From positions 868,001 to 932,000 of the forward strand of contig NZ_NIDE01000001.1 of assembly GCF_002197845.1 (NCBI RefSeq): a stretch of DNA of 64,000 nucleotides, written 5' to 3'. The first letter of the stretch is position 1; the number at the start of each line of letters is the position of its first letter. This DNA comes from Fimbriiglobus ruber. GTDB taxonomy: Bacteria > Planctomycetota > Planctomycetia > Gemmatales > Gemmataceae. Both the position numbers and the translations under genes were made by a program. The notes beneath the pieces are model-generated. The model saw only the letters and a program-made list of their open reading frames with translations. It was not told the DNA's origin and did not search any database. Below are positions 9,201-18,518 of this stretch, in pieces.

Positions 9201-10400
9201 ATGTCACAAGGCCCGCCCGATCTGCAAAGCCAACTCGACGTTCTCGCGAAAGCCGGTCCCGAGGGAGTCGTCCCGGCGGTCGATTTGATTTTGAGTGAAG
9301 CCGATTGGTGCGGCGCCAGCGATATCCACTTCCAGCCGTCGGCTTGGGCGCTCGAAGTGCGGTTTCGGATCGACGGCGTACTCCGTCCGGCCGTCACCCT
9401 TCCCCATGATCTGGCGCCGAACGTCGTCGGCCGGTTGAAAGTAATGGCTGAACTGCTGACCTACCGGCGGGACGTTCCCCAGGAGGGGAGCATCCGCGCC
9501 ACCGGCGCAACGGCTGTCGACCGGCGGGTGAGTACGTTCCCGACCGTCCACGGCGAGAACGCCGTCGTTCGGGTGTTTAACCCCTCGGCCGGGCACCTGT
9601 CGCTGGGACAACTCGGGCTGCCCACTGCTGTTCTCTCAACCTTGGAGGGACTGCTGCAGGAGCGCTCCGGCGCCGTGTTTCTCACCGGGCCGAGCGGGAG
9701 CGGTAAAACCACGACGATTTACGCCTGTCTGAGACGACTGGCGACCGACGGTGACGGCCGACATATCGTGACGATCGAAGACCCGGTCGAGCGCGTCCTC
9801 GAAGGGGTGAGCCAGTCGCACGCCCGGCCCGGTACGGAGTTCGATTTCGCCCGCGGGCTCCGCAGCCTGTTGCGGCAGGACCCGGAAGTGATTATGGTGG
9901 GAGAAGTTCGCGATCGCGAGACGGCTGCGGTCGCGATCGAGGCGGCGCTGACCGGGCACTTGCTGTTTAGCACCTTACACGCCGGCTCGGCGTGCGGTGT
10001 GATCGGTCGCCTGTTGGAGATGGGCGTCGAGCCGTACCTGCTGACCGGTGGCGTTCGTGGTATTCTCAACCAGCGCCTTCTTCGCCGCCTGTGTGACGCC
10101 TGCAAGCAACCGGAAGGCGATGCGTGGCGGGCGGGCGGCTGCGGGAAATGCGGCGGGACGGGATACCAAGGCCGACTGTTGGTGGCCGAGTTGCTCACTC
10201 CCGACGCCGAATTTCGCCGGGCCGTGCTCAGAAAGGCGGACGCGGACGAACTGGAACTCGTGGCCCGGCAGTGCGGGTGGGTGACGATCCGCGACACGGC
10301 GGCGACCGCGGTCGCCGCCGGGCAGACGACCTCGACCGAAGTCGACCGCGTCCTCGGGCCGCCGACGGGTACGAGATCGACAACTCCCGCGAAACCGTGA
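9201..10400 (+). CDS. GspE/PilB-type secretion ATPase
   Basis: About 399 residues from ATG 9201; a GTG at 9189 is an alternative. It holds the ATPase core with 'DIHFQPSAWALEVRFRIDGVL', Walker A 'GPSGSGKTTT', the Asp box 'HIVTIEDPVE', the His box region 'LLRQDPEVIMVGEVRDRETAAVAIEAALTGHLLFSTLHA', and a four-cysteine zinc site 'CDAC...CGKC'. It lacks the long N-terminal domain of classical GspE (about 500 residues or more), so it is a short form. It powers pseudopilus or pilus assembly from the cytoplasmic side of the inner membrane. It is the first gene of the secretion operon that continues to 14264. Confidence 0.88.
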   Translation: MSQGPPDLQSQLDVLAKAGPEGVVPAVDLILSEADWCGASDIHFQPSAWALEVRFRIDGVLRPAVTLPHDLAPNVVGRLKVMAELLTYRRDVPQEGSIRATGATAVDRRVSTFPTVHGENAVVRVFNPSAGHLSLGQLGLPTAVLSTLEGLLQERSGAVFLTGPSGSGKTTTIYACLRRLATDGDGRHIVTIEDPVERVLEGVSQSHARPGTEFDFARGLRSLLRQDPEVIMVGEVRDRETAAVAIEAALTGHLLFSTLHAGSACGVIGRLLEMGVEPYLLTGGVRGILNQRLLRRLCDACKQPEGDAWRAGGCGKCGGTGYQGRLLVAELLTPDAEFRRAVLRKADADELELVARQCGWVTIRDTAATAVAAGQTTSTEVDRVLGPPTGTRSTTPAKP

Positions 10401-10589
10401 TAGTGACTGTTGTAAGCGTCCTCCGTGGTACGTCGGGCTACATGTCAGTACAGTGGATCTATGATTTGCGGGCGAAGGGTATTCTCTTGTCGCGATTCGG
10501 TTGTTTCTAATTTGACTTTCGCCGGCAATGAGTGTCGCGTTTCTTGCTGTAGAGATGACGGGCAAATCTTTACTTCTGGTGAGAACCCG

Positions 10590-11624
10590 ATGACCGCCGA
10601 CGACCTCACCGCGTTGAACGAACAGATCGCGGCGATGGCCCGCGCCGGCTTACCGTTGGACCAGGGGCTCAGGAGCCTGGCCCGGGAAATGGGCTCGAGC
10701 CGCCTGCGGTCCGTGACCACCGCACTGGCCCGCGACCTGAGTGACGGCCACCCGCTCCCCGAGGCGCTCGCCCGCCAGAAGGGGCGAATCCCGCCGTATT
10801 ACGCGAACCTCGTGACGGCTGGCATCCAGTCCGGTCGGCTCCCCGAGGTGTTGATGACCCTCACGACCTACGCCCGGTCTATCGCGGCGACCCGCGCGAG
10901 TGTTTTGGAGGCGCTGTTCTACCCGGCCGTGGTTCTGGCCCTCGGGCTCGCATTATTTCTGGTCCTGTCACTGCTGATCGTCCCTCAGTTCGACCAGATC
11001 TTTAAAGATTTCGGCCTCCAACTCCCGGGCCTCACACAAATGGTGATGGCGTTCGGCCGACACCCGGTTGAGGTTGCCATAGCCGCGGCGAGCGTCCTGG
11101 GCAGCCTCGTCGTGCTGTGGGTTGTTGGACGGACGACACACCTGGGACAGACGTGGATGCAGTTGATTTACTACGTCCCGTTGGTCGGGACCTTGATCCG
11201 GGCCGCCCGACTGGCGGCGTTCGCCGACCTGCTCGGGATGCTCGTCGAGTACGGCGTCCCGCTCCCGGCGGCGTTCCGGCTGGCCGGGGCGGCGTCGAGC
11301 GATCCGGGCATGGCGGCGCGGACGGCGCGCGTCGAGGAACTACTCAGCCAGGGGTCGTCGCTGGCGGACGCCTTCCGCGGCCGCGGGCTGGTCCCGGAGT
11401 GGGTGGCGTGGCTGGCCGCGGCCGGGGAGACTCGGGGCGGACTGGCGCCGGCACTCCGGGAAATCGCGACCATTTACCGCCGGCAGGTCGAGACCCGGGC
11501 CGTCGTCCTCCGGACCGTCCTCCCGCCGCTGGTGGTCGTCGCGACGGCCGGCGTGTTGACCGGTGTCTTCGCCGTCGCCCTCATGTTACCCATGATCAAA
11601 CTGCTCGAAGGCCTGAGCAAGTAA
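10590..11624 (+). CDS. GspF/PilC-type inner-membrane platform protein (first copy)
   Basis: 344 residues from ATG 10590; the frame extends upstream to 10425, but only the later start gives a typical GspF N-terminus ('LNEQIAAMARAGLPLDQGLRSLAREMG'). Two T2SSF domains are visible, each with 'AGLPLxxxLR...' and 'A.AGxxSGRLPEVL' or 'AAGETRGGLAPAL' motifs. Hydrophobic segments lie at about 110-135, 160-185 and near the C-terminus. GspF forms the membrane platform contacted by the GspE ATPase. Three bases separate it from a second GspF-like gene. Confidence 0.85.
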   Translation: MTADDLTALNEQIAAMARAGLPLDQGLRSLAREMGSSRLRSVTTALARDLSDGHPLPEALARQKGRIPPYYANLVTAGIQSGRLPEVLMTLTTYARSIAATRASVLEALFYPAVVLALGLALFLVLSLLIVPQFDQIFKDFGLQLPGLTQMVMAFGRHPVEVAIAAASVLGSLVVLWVVGRTTHLGQTWMQLIYYVPLVGTLIRAARLAAFADLLGMLVEYGVPLPAAFRLAGAASSDPGMAARTARVEELLSQGSSLADAFRGRGLVPEWVAWLAAAGETRGGLAPALREIATIYRRQVETRAVVLRTVLPPLVVVATAGVLTGVFAVALMLPMIKLLEGLSK

Positions 11625-11627
11625 TCC

Positions 11628-12887
11628 ATGCGCGCCGCCATTCAAACCCTGAAAATCTTCGCCCAGCTCACCGGCGGGGCGGTCTTGCTGGTGTTAGCCG
11701 CCGGGCTTTCCGGCCTCGCCGGCTTTCCGGGACCGATCGGGATGTGTGTTCTGGTACTCCTGAACTGGAGCGCGATCTACGCTTTCCTGCGATACCGGCA
11801 GGGGCGGCAAGACGAACTGGCCCAGGTTCTCACCGCGGCTGTCGGCAGTCACGTTCCGGTCGCCCGGGCCGTCCAGTCCTACCTGTTCGACCGGCCGCGG
11901 CGGGGAGAGATAGACACCCTGTTGACGGTCGTAGCCGGAATCGCGTTGCCGTTATACACATACGTCCGATTGTGCGTCGGGTGGTGGAGGTTCGATACCC
12001 TTGTCGACGAACTTGCCGACCGGTTGTTGAGCGGTCAATCGCTTTCCGAGGCGCTGGCAGCGGTTCCGGGGGTTGTGAGCCGGGAGTTCCGCTTGGCGGC
12101 AGCCGTCGGCGAGGCGACCGGATCGCTCGGACCCACCCTCCGGACCACCGACCGCGAGCGGTGGTCCGCCGACTGGCTCGATCTGGTTCCGCGGATCCTG
12201 TACCCGTTCCTCGTGTTCGTCTTCGTCTCCATGATTGCGGCGTTCTTGATGGTCTATATTGTGCCCCGGTTTCACAAGATCTTCGCCGAGTTCGGGGAGC
12301 CGTTCCCGTTCGAGACACAGGTACTCGTCGACACCTGGAATTTCACCGGGGAAAATTTTCTACTCGTCCCAGCTGTCTTAGGGCTGGGACTGATTGCAGT
12401 GGCGGCGGTGATCGCCATCTCGACCGTGCGGTGGTATACGCCGTTCGTCGGCCGTCTGTACCGCATGCGGGCCCGTGCGGAATTTCTGCGTGCGCTTGGG
12501 CGCCTGCTCGTGGCCGAGCGGACGATCCCTTTAGCCCTCGAATTTCTGGGCAATTCGGGCGACCTCCCGCCCGTCGTCAGGCGACGGGTCGCGACCGCCG
12601 CGGTCGGGATCGGACGCGGCGACCCCCTCGCCGACGCGCTCGAACGGGCGGGCCTGCTCCCGTCGCACATGGCGCCGCTGGTCCGGTCGGCCGAACGGGT
12701 TCACACCCTTCCGTTGGCGCTAGGCGAACTCGGGGACCGGCTCGCCGTCCGGGCTGCCCGGGCGGTGCGGCGGGCGATGATCGTCGCGTCCCCCTTGCTG
12801 GTCATCGCCGTCGGGGCGGTCGTCGGGTTCATCGCCGTCGCCATGTTTTTGCCGCTGATCCACCTGTTAACGAGGCTCAGCGAATGA
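11628..12887 (+). CDS. GspF-like inner-membrane platform protein (second copy)
   Basis: 419 residues. It starts with a two-helix hydrophobic N-terminus absent from the first copy, followed by two T2SSF-like repeats ('DELADRLLSGQSLSEALAAVPG' and 'ALGRLLVAERTIPLALEFLGNSG...'). Membrane segments such as 'PFLVFVFVSMIAAFLMVYIVPRF' (a common GspF landmark) and the C-terminal 'LLVIAVGAVVGFIAVAMFLPLI' support the assignment. It is more diverged than the first copy. Its stop overlaps the next start as ATGA, so translation is probably coupled. Why the operon needs two platform proteins is unknown; a heterodimeric platform is one possibility. Confidence 0.8.
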   Translation: MRAAIQTLKIFAQLTGGAVLLVLAAGLSGLAGFPGPIGMCVLVLLNWSAIYAFLRYRQGRQDELAQVLTAAVGSHVPVARAVQSYLFDRPRRGEIDTLLTVVAGIALPLYTYVRLCVGWWRFDTLVDELADRLLSGQSLSEALAAVPGVVSREFRLAAAVGEATGSLGPTLRTTDRERWSADWLDLVPRILYPFLVFVFVSMIAAFLMVYIVPRFHKIFAEFGEPFPFETQVLVDTWNFTGENFLLVPAVLGLGLIAVAAVIAISTVRWYTPFVGRLYRMRARAEFLRALGRLLVAERTIPLALEFLGNSGDLPPVVRRRVATAAVGIGRGDPLADALERAGLLPSHMAPLVRSAERVHTLPLALGELGDRLAVRAARAVRRAMIVASPLLVIAVGAVVGFIAVAMFLPLIHLLTRLSE

Positions 12888-13318
12888 TTTCGCCGCGCGT
12901 CACACGCCACCTCCCCCGGCGGGGGATCACGCTCACCGAATCTATGGTGGCGCTGGCGGTGTTCGCCGTTGCCGCGACGCTGGTCGCGCAGTTCGCGACG
13001 TGGTCGCTGGCCGAACGCGCGCGGTCGGACGCGCGACTCGAAGCGATTGAGGCCGCGGCGAACGTACTCGAACAGGCCCGCGCCCGCGGGTGGAACGAAC
13101 TGACCCCGGAATGGGGGGCTGGTATGCGGTTGCCCGAGAGCATTTCCGCCCGTTGGCCCGATTGCCACCTGACCGTTCGCGTCGAGCCCGAGCCCAACCG
13201 CCACCGAGTTAAACGGGTTACGGTCGAAATCCGGTGGACAGACGCCGGACGGGTCGCCTGGACGCCGGTCAGTCTGACCGGTCTGTTCGCGGACCGGGCG
13301 ACGGAGGGCAAGACGTGA
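12884..13318 (+). CDS. GspI-like prepilin/pseudopilin
   Basis: 144 residues from ATG 12884, overlapping the preceding stop by ATGA. The N-terminus 'HLPRRGITLTESMVALAVFAVAATLVAQF' is a type III prepilin signal: positive residues, Gly followed by Ile at the cleavage site, Glu at +5 and a hydrophobic helix. The product should be cleaved and methylated by a prepilin peptidase not present in the window. Operon order and short size suggest a GspI-type minor pseudopilin. A very long frame opening at 11117 contains this gene, but the part before 12884 is a shadow of the GspF genes. Confidence 0.75.
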   Translation: MISPRVTRHLPRRGITLTESMVALAVFAVAATLVAQFATWSLAERARSDARLEAIEAAANVLEQARARGWNELTPEWGAGMRLPESISARWPDCHLTVRVEPEPNRHRVKRVTVEIRWTDAGRVAWTPVSLTGLFADRATEGKT

Positions 13319-13833
13319 GGTCGCGCAAACTGAACGGGTCGCCCGGCCGCCGCGTCGGGTTCACGCTGCTGGAAATGATCGTCGTGATGTGGGCCTTGGG
13401 CGTCTGCCTGTTGATCGGCGCGGCGCTCATCGTGACGACGTTGAAAGTCGACCGGGCGGGGACCACCGTCGCGGATCGCGTGAGTCGCCGCCAGGAGTTG
13501 GCGCGCCAATTTCGCGAGGACGTAACCGGGGCCGACGCCGCCCCCGATAAACTCGGCGATGTTGCGGCCGGGCCGGCGCTGTTGATACTCCACAAACCCG
13601 GCGGGTCGATGATCATTTATCGCTGGGAATCGAACTCTCTGGAACGGATCGAACGGGTCGGCGAAAAGGAAACGCGCCGCGCCGTGGCGGTCGGCCCCGA
13701 GGGTACCGCTGTCGAGTTCGTTCGCCCGACGGCCGGGTCCGGGCTCGTTAGCCTTCGTGTGACGGAACCAAGTAAGGCGGGTCCGGCGCTCCGCGCCGAG
13801 TTGTCTGCGGCTCTCGGGGGAGATTTACGATGA
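13315..13833 (+). CDS. GspJ-like prepilin/pseudopilin
   Basis: 172 residues from GTG 13315, overlapping the previous stop as GTGA. The N-terminus 'SPGRRVGFTLLEMIVVMWALGVCLLIGAALIV' is a canonical prepilin leader with cleavage after Gly, Phe at +1 and Glu at +5. The rest is a small beta-rich domain. By order after the GspI-like gene and before the GspK-like gene it is most likely GspJ-like. Its stop overlaps the next start as ATGA. Confidence 0.75.
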   Translation: MRSRKLNGSPGRRVGFTLLEMIVVMWALGVCLLIGAALIVTTLKVDRAGTTVADRVSRRQELARQFREDVTGADAAPDKLGDVAAGPALLILHKPGGSMIIYRWESNSLERIERVGEKETRRAVAVGPEGTAVEFVRPTAGSGLVSLRVTEPSKAGPALRAELSAALGGDLR

Positions 13834-14264
13834 CCGCGAACGCGCATCGCCGCCCGCCCCGGCGAGGGGTGGCGACCATTTGGGCACTAGTCGTTCTGTC
13901 CGTCGTTTCGGTTTTTTCGGCCGTCGCCGTGACCCGGTTCGTGGCCGTCCGCCGTCAGTTAGACGCGCACCGGAACCGTCTTCAAGCCGATTGGCTGGCC
14001 CGCGCGGGGTACGAACTGGCGGTCGCCCGCGTGTTGTCTAACCCCGAGGGCTACGCGGGCGAGTCTGTCGCCCTGATCCCCGGGAGCGAGGTCAAGATTA
14101 CGGTGCGAAAAGAGCCGGGAACGGACGGCGGATACCGGGTCGATAGCGAAGCCCGGTATCCGGCCGGGGGGCGCGAGACGGTGGTCCGCACCATTCACCG
14201 TGCCGTAAAGCGCGTCGTCGAGCCGAAGGGGGTGCGGGTTGAGTCGGTTCCGGTCGACCCGTGA
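13830..14264 (+). CDS. GspK-like minor pseudopilin (short)
   Basis: 144 residues from ATG 13830. The N-terminus 'RRGVATIWALVVLSVVSVFSAVAV' is a prepilin-like leader without Glu at +5, the usual exception seen in GspK. The following 'NRLQADWLARAGYELAVARVLSNP' resembles the helix after the GspK membrane segment. It is much shorter than full GspK (about 300 residues) and lacks the large extracellular domain. Last gene of the compact operon; no secretin (GspD), major pseudopilin (GspG) or GspC/L/M gene is in the window. Confidence 0.65.
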   Translation: MTANAHRRPPRRGVATIWALVVLSVVSVFSAVAVTRFVAVRRQLDAHRNRLQADWLARAGYELAVARVLSNPEGYAGESVALIPGSEVKITVRKEPGTDGGYRVDSEARYPAGGRETVVRTIHRAVKRVVEPKGVRVESVPVDP

Positions 14265-14343
14265 GCGAAGCGAGGGTGCCTTTCAACACGCTCGTGCGAC
14301 GAACGTGGTTCCCGGTAGTCCGCTGTCTCAACTGTTTTTTTCG

Positions 14344-14667
14344 TCAGCCCCGCGAGAGCTTGACCGCGGTGCCGTAGGCCAACACCTCGGTTGCCCCTTG
14401 GGCGAACTCGGTCGCGTCGTACCGCATCCCGATGATCGCGTCGGCCCCGCGCTCGCGGGCGTGCTGTAACATCCGGCGGTAGGCCTCCTCCCGCGCCGCC
14501 TCGCAAACCGTGGCGTACGACTCGATGTTCCCGCCCACGATTTGCTTCAGACCGCCGAGTATCCCCTGGGAGATACTCGGCGACCGGACCACGATCCCGC
14601 GAATGACGCCGAGGTATTCCGCGATCGATTGCCCCGCCACGTCGTTACCAGTTGTGACGATCATCAT
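14344..14667 (-). CDS. YbjQ/UPF0145 family protein
   Basis: 107 residues from ATG 14667, chosen because GGGGAGG lies 8 bases upstream on the minus strand. The sequence 'MMIVTTGNDVAGQSIAEYLGVIRGIVVRSPSISQG...' with 'EAAREEAYRRMLQHARERGADAIIGMRYDATEF' and 'EVLAYGTAVKL' is the standard YbjQ fold, which forms cytoplasmic pentamers. The function is not established, although the family is often labelled heavy-metal binding. Convergent with the secretion operon. Confidence 0.85.
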   Translation of the reverse strand: MMIVTTGNDVAGQSIAEYLGVIRGIVVRSPSISQGILGGLKQIVGGNIESYATVCEAAREEAYRRMLQHARERGADAIIGMRYDATEFAQGATEVLAYGTAVKLSRG

Positions 14668-14975
14668 GCCGACGTCCTCCCCGACCGGGCCACCCACAAG
14701 GGGTGCCGCGCGTGGTAAAAAGGTTGAGACAACATTCTCGGAGCGGATTCCGGGCGGACTATGGTTAGCGATATTTGCGGATTCGATTCCCGCAGTTCCT
14801 GACCCGCTCTACTTATCATTCGATGATCGTGTTCCGCTATTCGACGGGCCAGAAGAAAATCCTTGGCTTGGTGCATGTCGCGATGTTGGTGAGTAAAGGG
14901 AGCCAGCTCCCGATTTTGCCGGCGGAATTAAGGATGTACGTGTGCGGCTTGCCTGACGCGCGTTGCGGCGGCACA

Positions 14976-15491
14976 ATGAAGCGGTCGCCGGCGCCTCGGC
15001 TCGGGAGGGTTGGTGGGGTGAGTATTATTACAACAGTGCTCGTCCTGAGCGCCGCGACAGCCTCCGTCCAGGCGGCTCCGCCGGGGGCGGACGAGACGGT
15101 CGTTCGCCGCCTCGTCGAGGCATTGAAAGACCCGGACCTGGAAGTTCGACAAAATATCGGGCTGGCGCTGGCAAAGATTGGGCCGGCGGCCGTCGAACTA
15201 CTGACGGAAGCGCTGAAAGACGCCATCCCCGAACGGCGGGCGGGCGCCGCTTACGCGCTGTCATTGCTGGGCCCGACCGCTCGACCGGCTCTGCCGGCTC
15301 TCCTCGACGCGCTGGGTGACAAGGAAGTGGACGTGCGCCGCCAAGTGTCCTACGCGATCAGTCGGGTCATTTCGTCCGGGCCACAGCCCCGGGTGCCTGC
15401 CGTCAAATCCGACCCGCCCGTGGTCCAACGGACTCCGCTCGTGCCGGCGATCCCTGCCGCCCCCGTACCGCCCGCCGGAGAAAAGAAATGA
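14976..15491 (+). CDS. Exported HEAT-repeat protein
   Basis: 171 residues from ATG 14976; the frame is open from 14775, but this start gives a clean signal peptide 'MKRSPAPRLGRVGGVSIITTVLVLSAATASVQA'. The mature part has HEAT repeats: 'RRLVEALKDPDLEVRQNIGLALAKIGPAAV', 'LLTEALKDAIPERRAGAAYALSLLGPTAR', 'PALLDALGDKEVDVRRQVSYAISRV', which bind proteins in the periplasm or at the surface. The tail is Pro-rich. It overlaps the next gene as ATGA and starts the chain of coupled genes leading to MoxR and DUF58. Confidence 0.75.
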   Translation: MKRSPAPRLGRVGGVSIITTVLVLSAATASVQAAPPGADETVVRRLVEALKDPDLEVRQNIGLALAKIGPAAVELLTEALKDAIPERRAGAAYALSLLGPTARPALPALLDALGDKEVDVRRQVSYAISRVISSGPQPRVPAVKSDPPVVQRTPLVPAIPAAPVPPAGEKK

Positions 15492-16957
15492 CGGCACGGT
15501 TGCTTCTCGGTAGCGTTTTCGCGTTCGTCCTGGCTGCCGGACCCGCCTCTGCTCAGCCCCCGAAGCGCGGAAACGGGATGTCGAATTATCCTCCGGCCGA
15601 AGACGTGGGGCCGAACGAAATTCGCCGGGTGAACGACTGGCTCCAAGGCCGGCAAGCCGCGAGCTTAGACCAGTCGTTGCTGAAGAAAATTGAAAGTCTG
15701 TTGAAATTAGACCCAGAACTGCCCAACAACCATCAAAAGTTCGCGGAAAAGTTACTGGCTGAGAACCCCGAACTCAAAAATCTACGACCCCAAGAGCAGC
15801 AGAGACTGACACTACAACTCGAAGATTTGCTTCACAAATTCGAGAGCAATCAGGGGCAAGGAGCCGGCGGTGGCCCTAGTCTGCCAGGGGTGCCAAATCC
15901 GCCCGCGGGGCCGACAGTCCCGAAAATGGCGGACGAAGTTTCCCCCGCACCGCAGGCTAAGGACCGCCCGGGAAGTCCGCCCGTGACCCCGCCGAACGAC
16001 CAACCGCAGCCTTTACCCGAACGTAATCCGATTTTCGATCGGAGACCAGGTCCGGAACCGTCACACCCTCAACCCGGTTCTCACAGGCTGCGGCCTTTTG
16101 ACACGCGGCCTTTTGATATGCGGCCGCCGCCACCCCCAGGAGAACGTCAGTCGTGGGGACCAGACCGGCATCATCCCATGTCTCTGGCCGACCTGGAAAA
16201 ACTGGCTGAGCAGCAGCGGCAATTTCAGGCGGCGGCCGGTTTGTGGGAAAAACACATCGGGCCGCTCAACGACACGCCCGAGGTCCGCAACGCCCTCGCG
16301 GACATGTTCACCGGTCAGACGACACCGGGCGAAGGAGCCGACGCGAGTTTCTTGACCGACTTACTGAAAAACGCGGACGGCGCGGATGCCAGTCCGGGTA
16401 ACTGGAGCGGGTTCGATTTGGGCGGCTTCGGGTCCGGTTGGAAGTGGGGCGGTGGCGGCGGTGACGTGCCGAGCGGCGGCGATTGGAGTGCTCCGAGTAC
16501 TCCTTCCGGTCCGTCGTTCGGCGGATTCGGCGGTGGCGGGACCGGCCCGCTCTCCTGGCTGCCGGTGATTTTGTTCGTGGGGATTGCAGCGGGCGGGCTG
16601 ATTCTCTGGTGGCTCTGGCCGCGACTGATGTCGAAAACGAGCGAGGGTCCGAACCCCTTGCCCGGACTCGGGCCGTGGCCGCTCGACCCGCGCACGATTG
16701 CCGACCGGGACGCCGTGGTGCGGGCGTTCGAGTACCTCTCGCTTTCGTTGTGCGGGGTCGGCGCGAGTACCTGGAACCACGTCACGATCGCGACCGCGAT
16801 TCGGGACGCGGTGCCCACGTCAGAACCGATCGCCGACGACTTGGCCCGCCTGTACGCCGCCGCCCGGTACACGCCGGCTAACGAACCGTTCCCTCCCGCT
16901 GCCGTCGAAGCGGCGCGCCGGTATTTGTGCCAGCTCGCGGGGGTGGCCGCCACATGA
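15488..16957 (+). CDS. Exported membrane protein with C-terminal DUF4129-like domain
   Basis: 489 residues. A signal peptide (residues 1-22, ending 'AGPASA') is followed by a helical, then Pro/Gly-rich linker region with no known domain ('GGFGSGWKWGGGGGDVPSGG'). One membrane helix follows ('LSWLPVILFVGIAAGGLILWWLWP'), then about 100 cytoplasmic residues ('DAVVRAFEYLSLSLCGVGASTWNHVTIATAIRDA...'). This architecture resembles DUF4129 proteins, which accompany MoxR/DUF58/DUF4350 genes. Its stop overlaps the next start as ATGA. Exact function unknown; a cell-envelope complex with the neighbouring genes is inferred. Confidence 0.6.
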   Translation: MTARLLLGSVFAFVLAAGPASAQPPKRGNGMSNYPPAEDVGPNEIRRVNDWLQGRQAASLDQSLLKKIESLLKLDPELPNNHQKFAEKLLAENPELKNLRPQEQQRLTLQLEDLLHKFESNQGQGAGGGPSLPGVPNPPAGPTVPKMADEVSPAPQAKDRPGSPPVTPPNDQPQPLPERNPIFDRRPGPEPSHPQPGSHRLRPFDTRPFDMRPPPPPGERQSWGPDRHHPMSLADLEKLAEQQRQFQAAAGLWEKHIGPLNDTPEVRNALADMFTGQTTPGEGADASFLTDLLKNADGADASPGNWSGFDLGGFGSGWKWGGGGGDVPSGGDWSAPSTPSGPSFGGFGGGGTGPLSWLPVILFVGIAAGGLILWWLWPRLMSKTSEGPNPLPGLGPWPLDPRTIADRDAVVRAFEYLSLSLCGVGASTWNHVTIATAIRDAVPTSEPIADDLARLYAAARYTPANEPFPPAAVEAARRYLCQLAGVAAT

Positions 16958-18518
16958 TCGCGCTCCGTCCCGTCCGCTTTCGGCGTGCCGATTTAGTTCT
17001 GGCGTTTCTGCTAAATGCAGTCTTCGCAGGTTACTCCGCGGCTGTTCCCGTTCCCCAACCACCGGGGGACAAGAAGGTCCCACGTATCCGGCTGACGGGT
17101 TCGAGTTGCTTCAAGGGCTGCTCGATTTTCACAAGCTTCAGCCGGTGCGCGCGGACGAACTCAACGAGCTGAATGCTCGGGAAACCGTACTCGTTGTCGT
17201 CGGCAAGCCCCCGCGCGATTTTGCCAAGAAATCCCAACAAATACTCGGGGCCGGCGGGGCGGTCCTCATCGTCACCCAAAATGCGGTCAGGTTGGACGGG
17301 TATTTCCCCGAACCGACGAGCCTCGAAGTCACCGGGGAGAGAGTTTTCTGTCCGTCGCCGGAGCGAGTTTACGGGAACAAGTGGTGCCCGTTCGCGAGTC
17401 CGGCTGACCGGGAGTTTTTGTCGCCGTTGTCGCTCCTGACCGGCGGCCAGACCGCGATCTCCGATCGGGCTTTGTTCGCCGGGCTCGGTCGGGTGGCGAC
17501 GAACGTTCCCAGCGCCGCGAGACTCCACTCCAGGTCTCAATACGCCAACCGCGAGCTGGCCAAATTTCCGATCCACAGCGCGACCGACGAGGGGCGCCTC
17601 GGGGAGGACCGTGTTCTCGCCATTTCGGGTTCGGGGCCGGACAACCACCCGTTCCGATTTTTACTCGTCGCCGACCCGGGCGTGTTTTCCAATCAAATGC
17701 TGGCCGCCCTCGGCGGGGACGAAAGGGGTGGTCGGGGCACGGACAATCTGGCGTTCGCCAACAACGTCGTCCTCTGGCTCCGCGGGACGGGCACCCCGGT
17801 TAACCGAACCCGGTGTGTATTCGTCGAAAATGGTCATCTGATCGAAGACTTTGGCAGCGTGCGGTTCTCACCCGCGCCGCCCATACCCCCGATCATCCCG
17901 CCGCTACCGCCCCCGAAACTCCCCGACCCGCTCGACCCCCGGTTTCAACAGAAACTCGCCAGCATGACCGACCGGTTTTTGGCCGACCGCGAGGACGCGA
18001 ACGCGTTCAACCACGCCGTCGTCGGCGGGCCGGGTAACGACCGCGCGTACCGGAGCGTGTTTCGCAACCTCGCGATTGCCGCGGTTGTGGTGGGTGCCGT
18101 CGTCCTCTTGAACCGCTACCGCCGGGCTCGCCATTCCCCGGACGTGGCGCCGGTGCCCCGGCAACCGGGCCGCACCTCGGACGCCCCCGGGTCGATGGCG
18201 CACCGTCGGGAAGAGCTATTGCAGCTGGGTAACTACGGTCCGTTCGTGCGCGAATATCTGCAGACCCTGTTTACTTCTCGCGGATTGATCGAAGCGGCGG
18301 GCGTCGTGCCGCGAAAACTGCCCCCGGTCGAAGTGACCGGCGGACACGCCGGGACCGTCCGGGGCTACCTTCGTATTCTGTGGGATGTGGCTTACGGCCC
18401 GAAGCCGGGGTCGATCCCTTACAGCCGGTGGAAGGAGTTGGAGCCGATGATCGAGGCGGTCCAGACCGCGGCCGACGCGGGCCAGTGGCGATTTGCGGAC
18501 AACGGGGGGACGGAATGA
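16954..18518 (+). CDS. DUF4350-like membrane protein, apparent one-base frameshift near 17080
   Basis: ATG 16954 overlaps the previous stop (ATGA) and opens a signal peptide 'MIALRPVRFRRADLVLAFLLNAVFAGYSAAVPVPQPPGDKK'. That frame fails soon after, while the frame one base back carries the rest without a stop to 18518, beginning 'TYPADGFELLQGLLDFHKLQPV'. Restoring one C in the run at 17078-17082 joins them as '...GDKKVPTYPADGFELL...'. The body has a DUF4350-like region ('LNARETVLVVVGKPPRDF', 'GGAVLIVTQN'), a Pro-rich linker, one membrane helix ('NLAIAAVVVGAVVLLNRYRR') and a cytoplasmic tail. Operon place between DUF4129-like and MoxR genes fits DUF4350. Sequencing error is the simplest explanation of the shift. 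Confidence 0.65.

Noticed and set aside
11117-12880. A very long open frame (over 700 codons) covering both GspF genes on the same strand
   Set aside because: Its translation over this part is Arg/Gly/Pro-rich with no domain, the typical shadow of a GC-rich gene. Only its last part, from ATG 12884, is a real gene (GspI-like).
16954-18518. Calling the DUF4350-like gene a pseudogene outright
   Set aside because: Only one base separates the two halves, the rest is intact, and two other genes show the same kind of run-length loss, so a data error is more likely.
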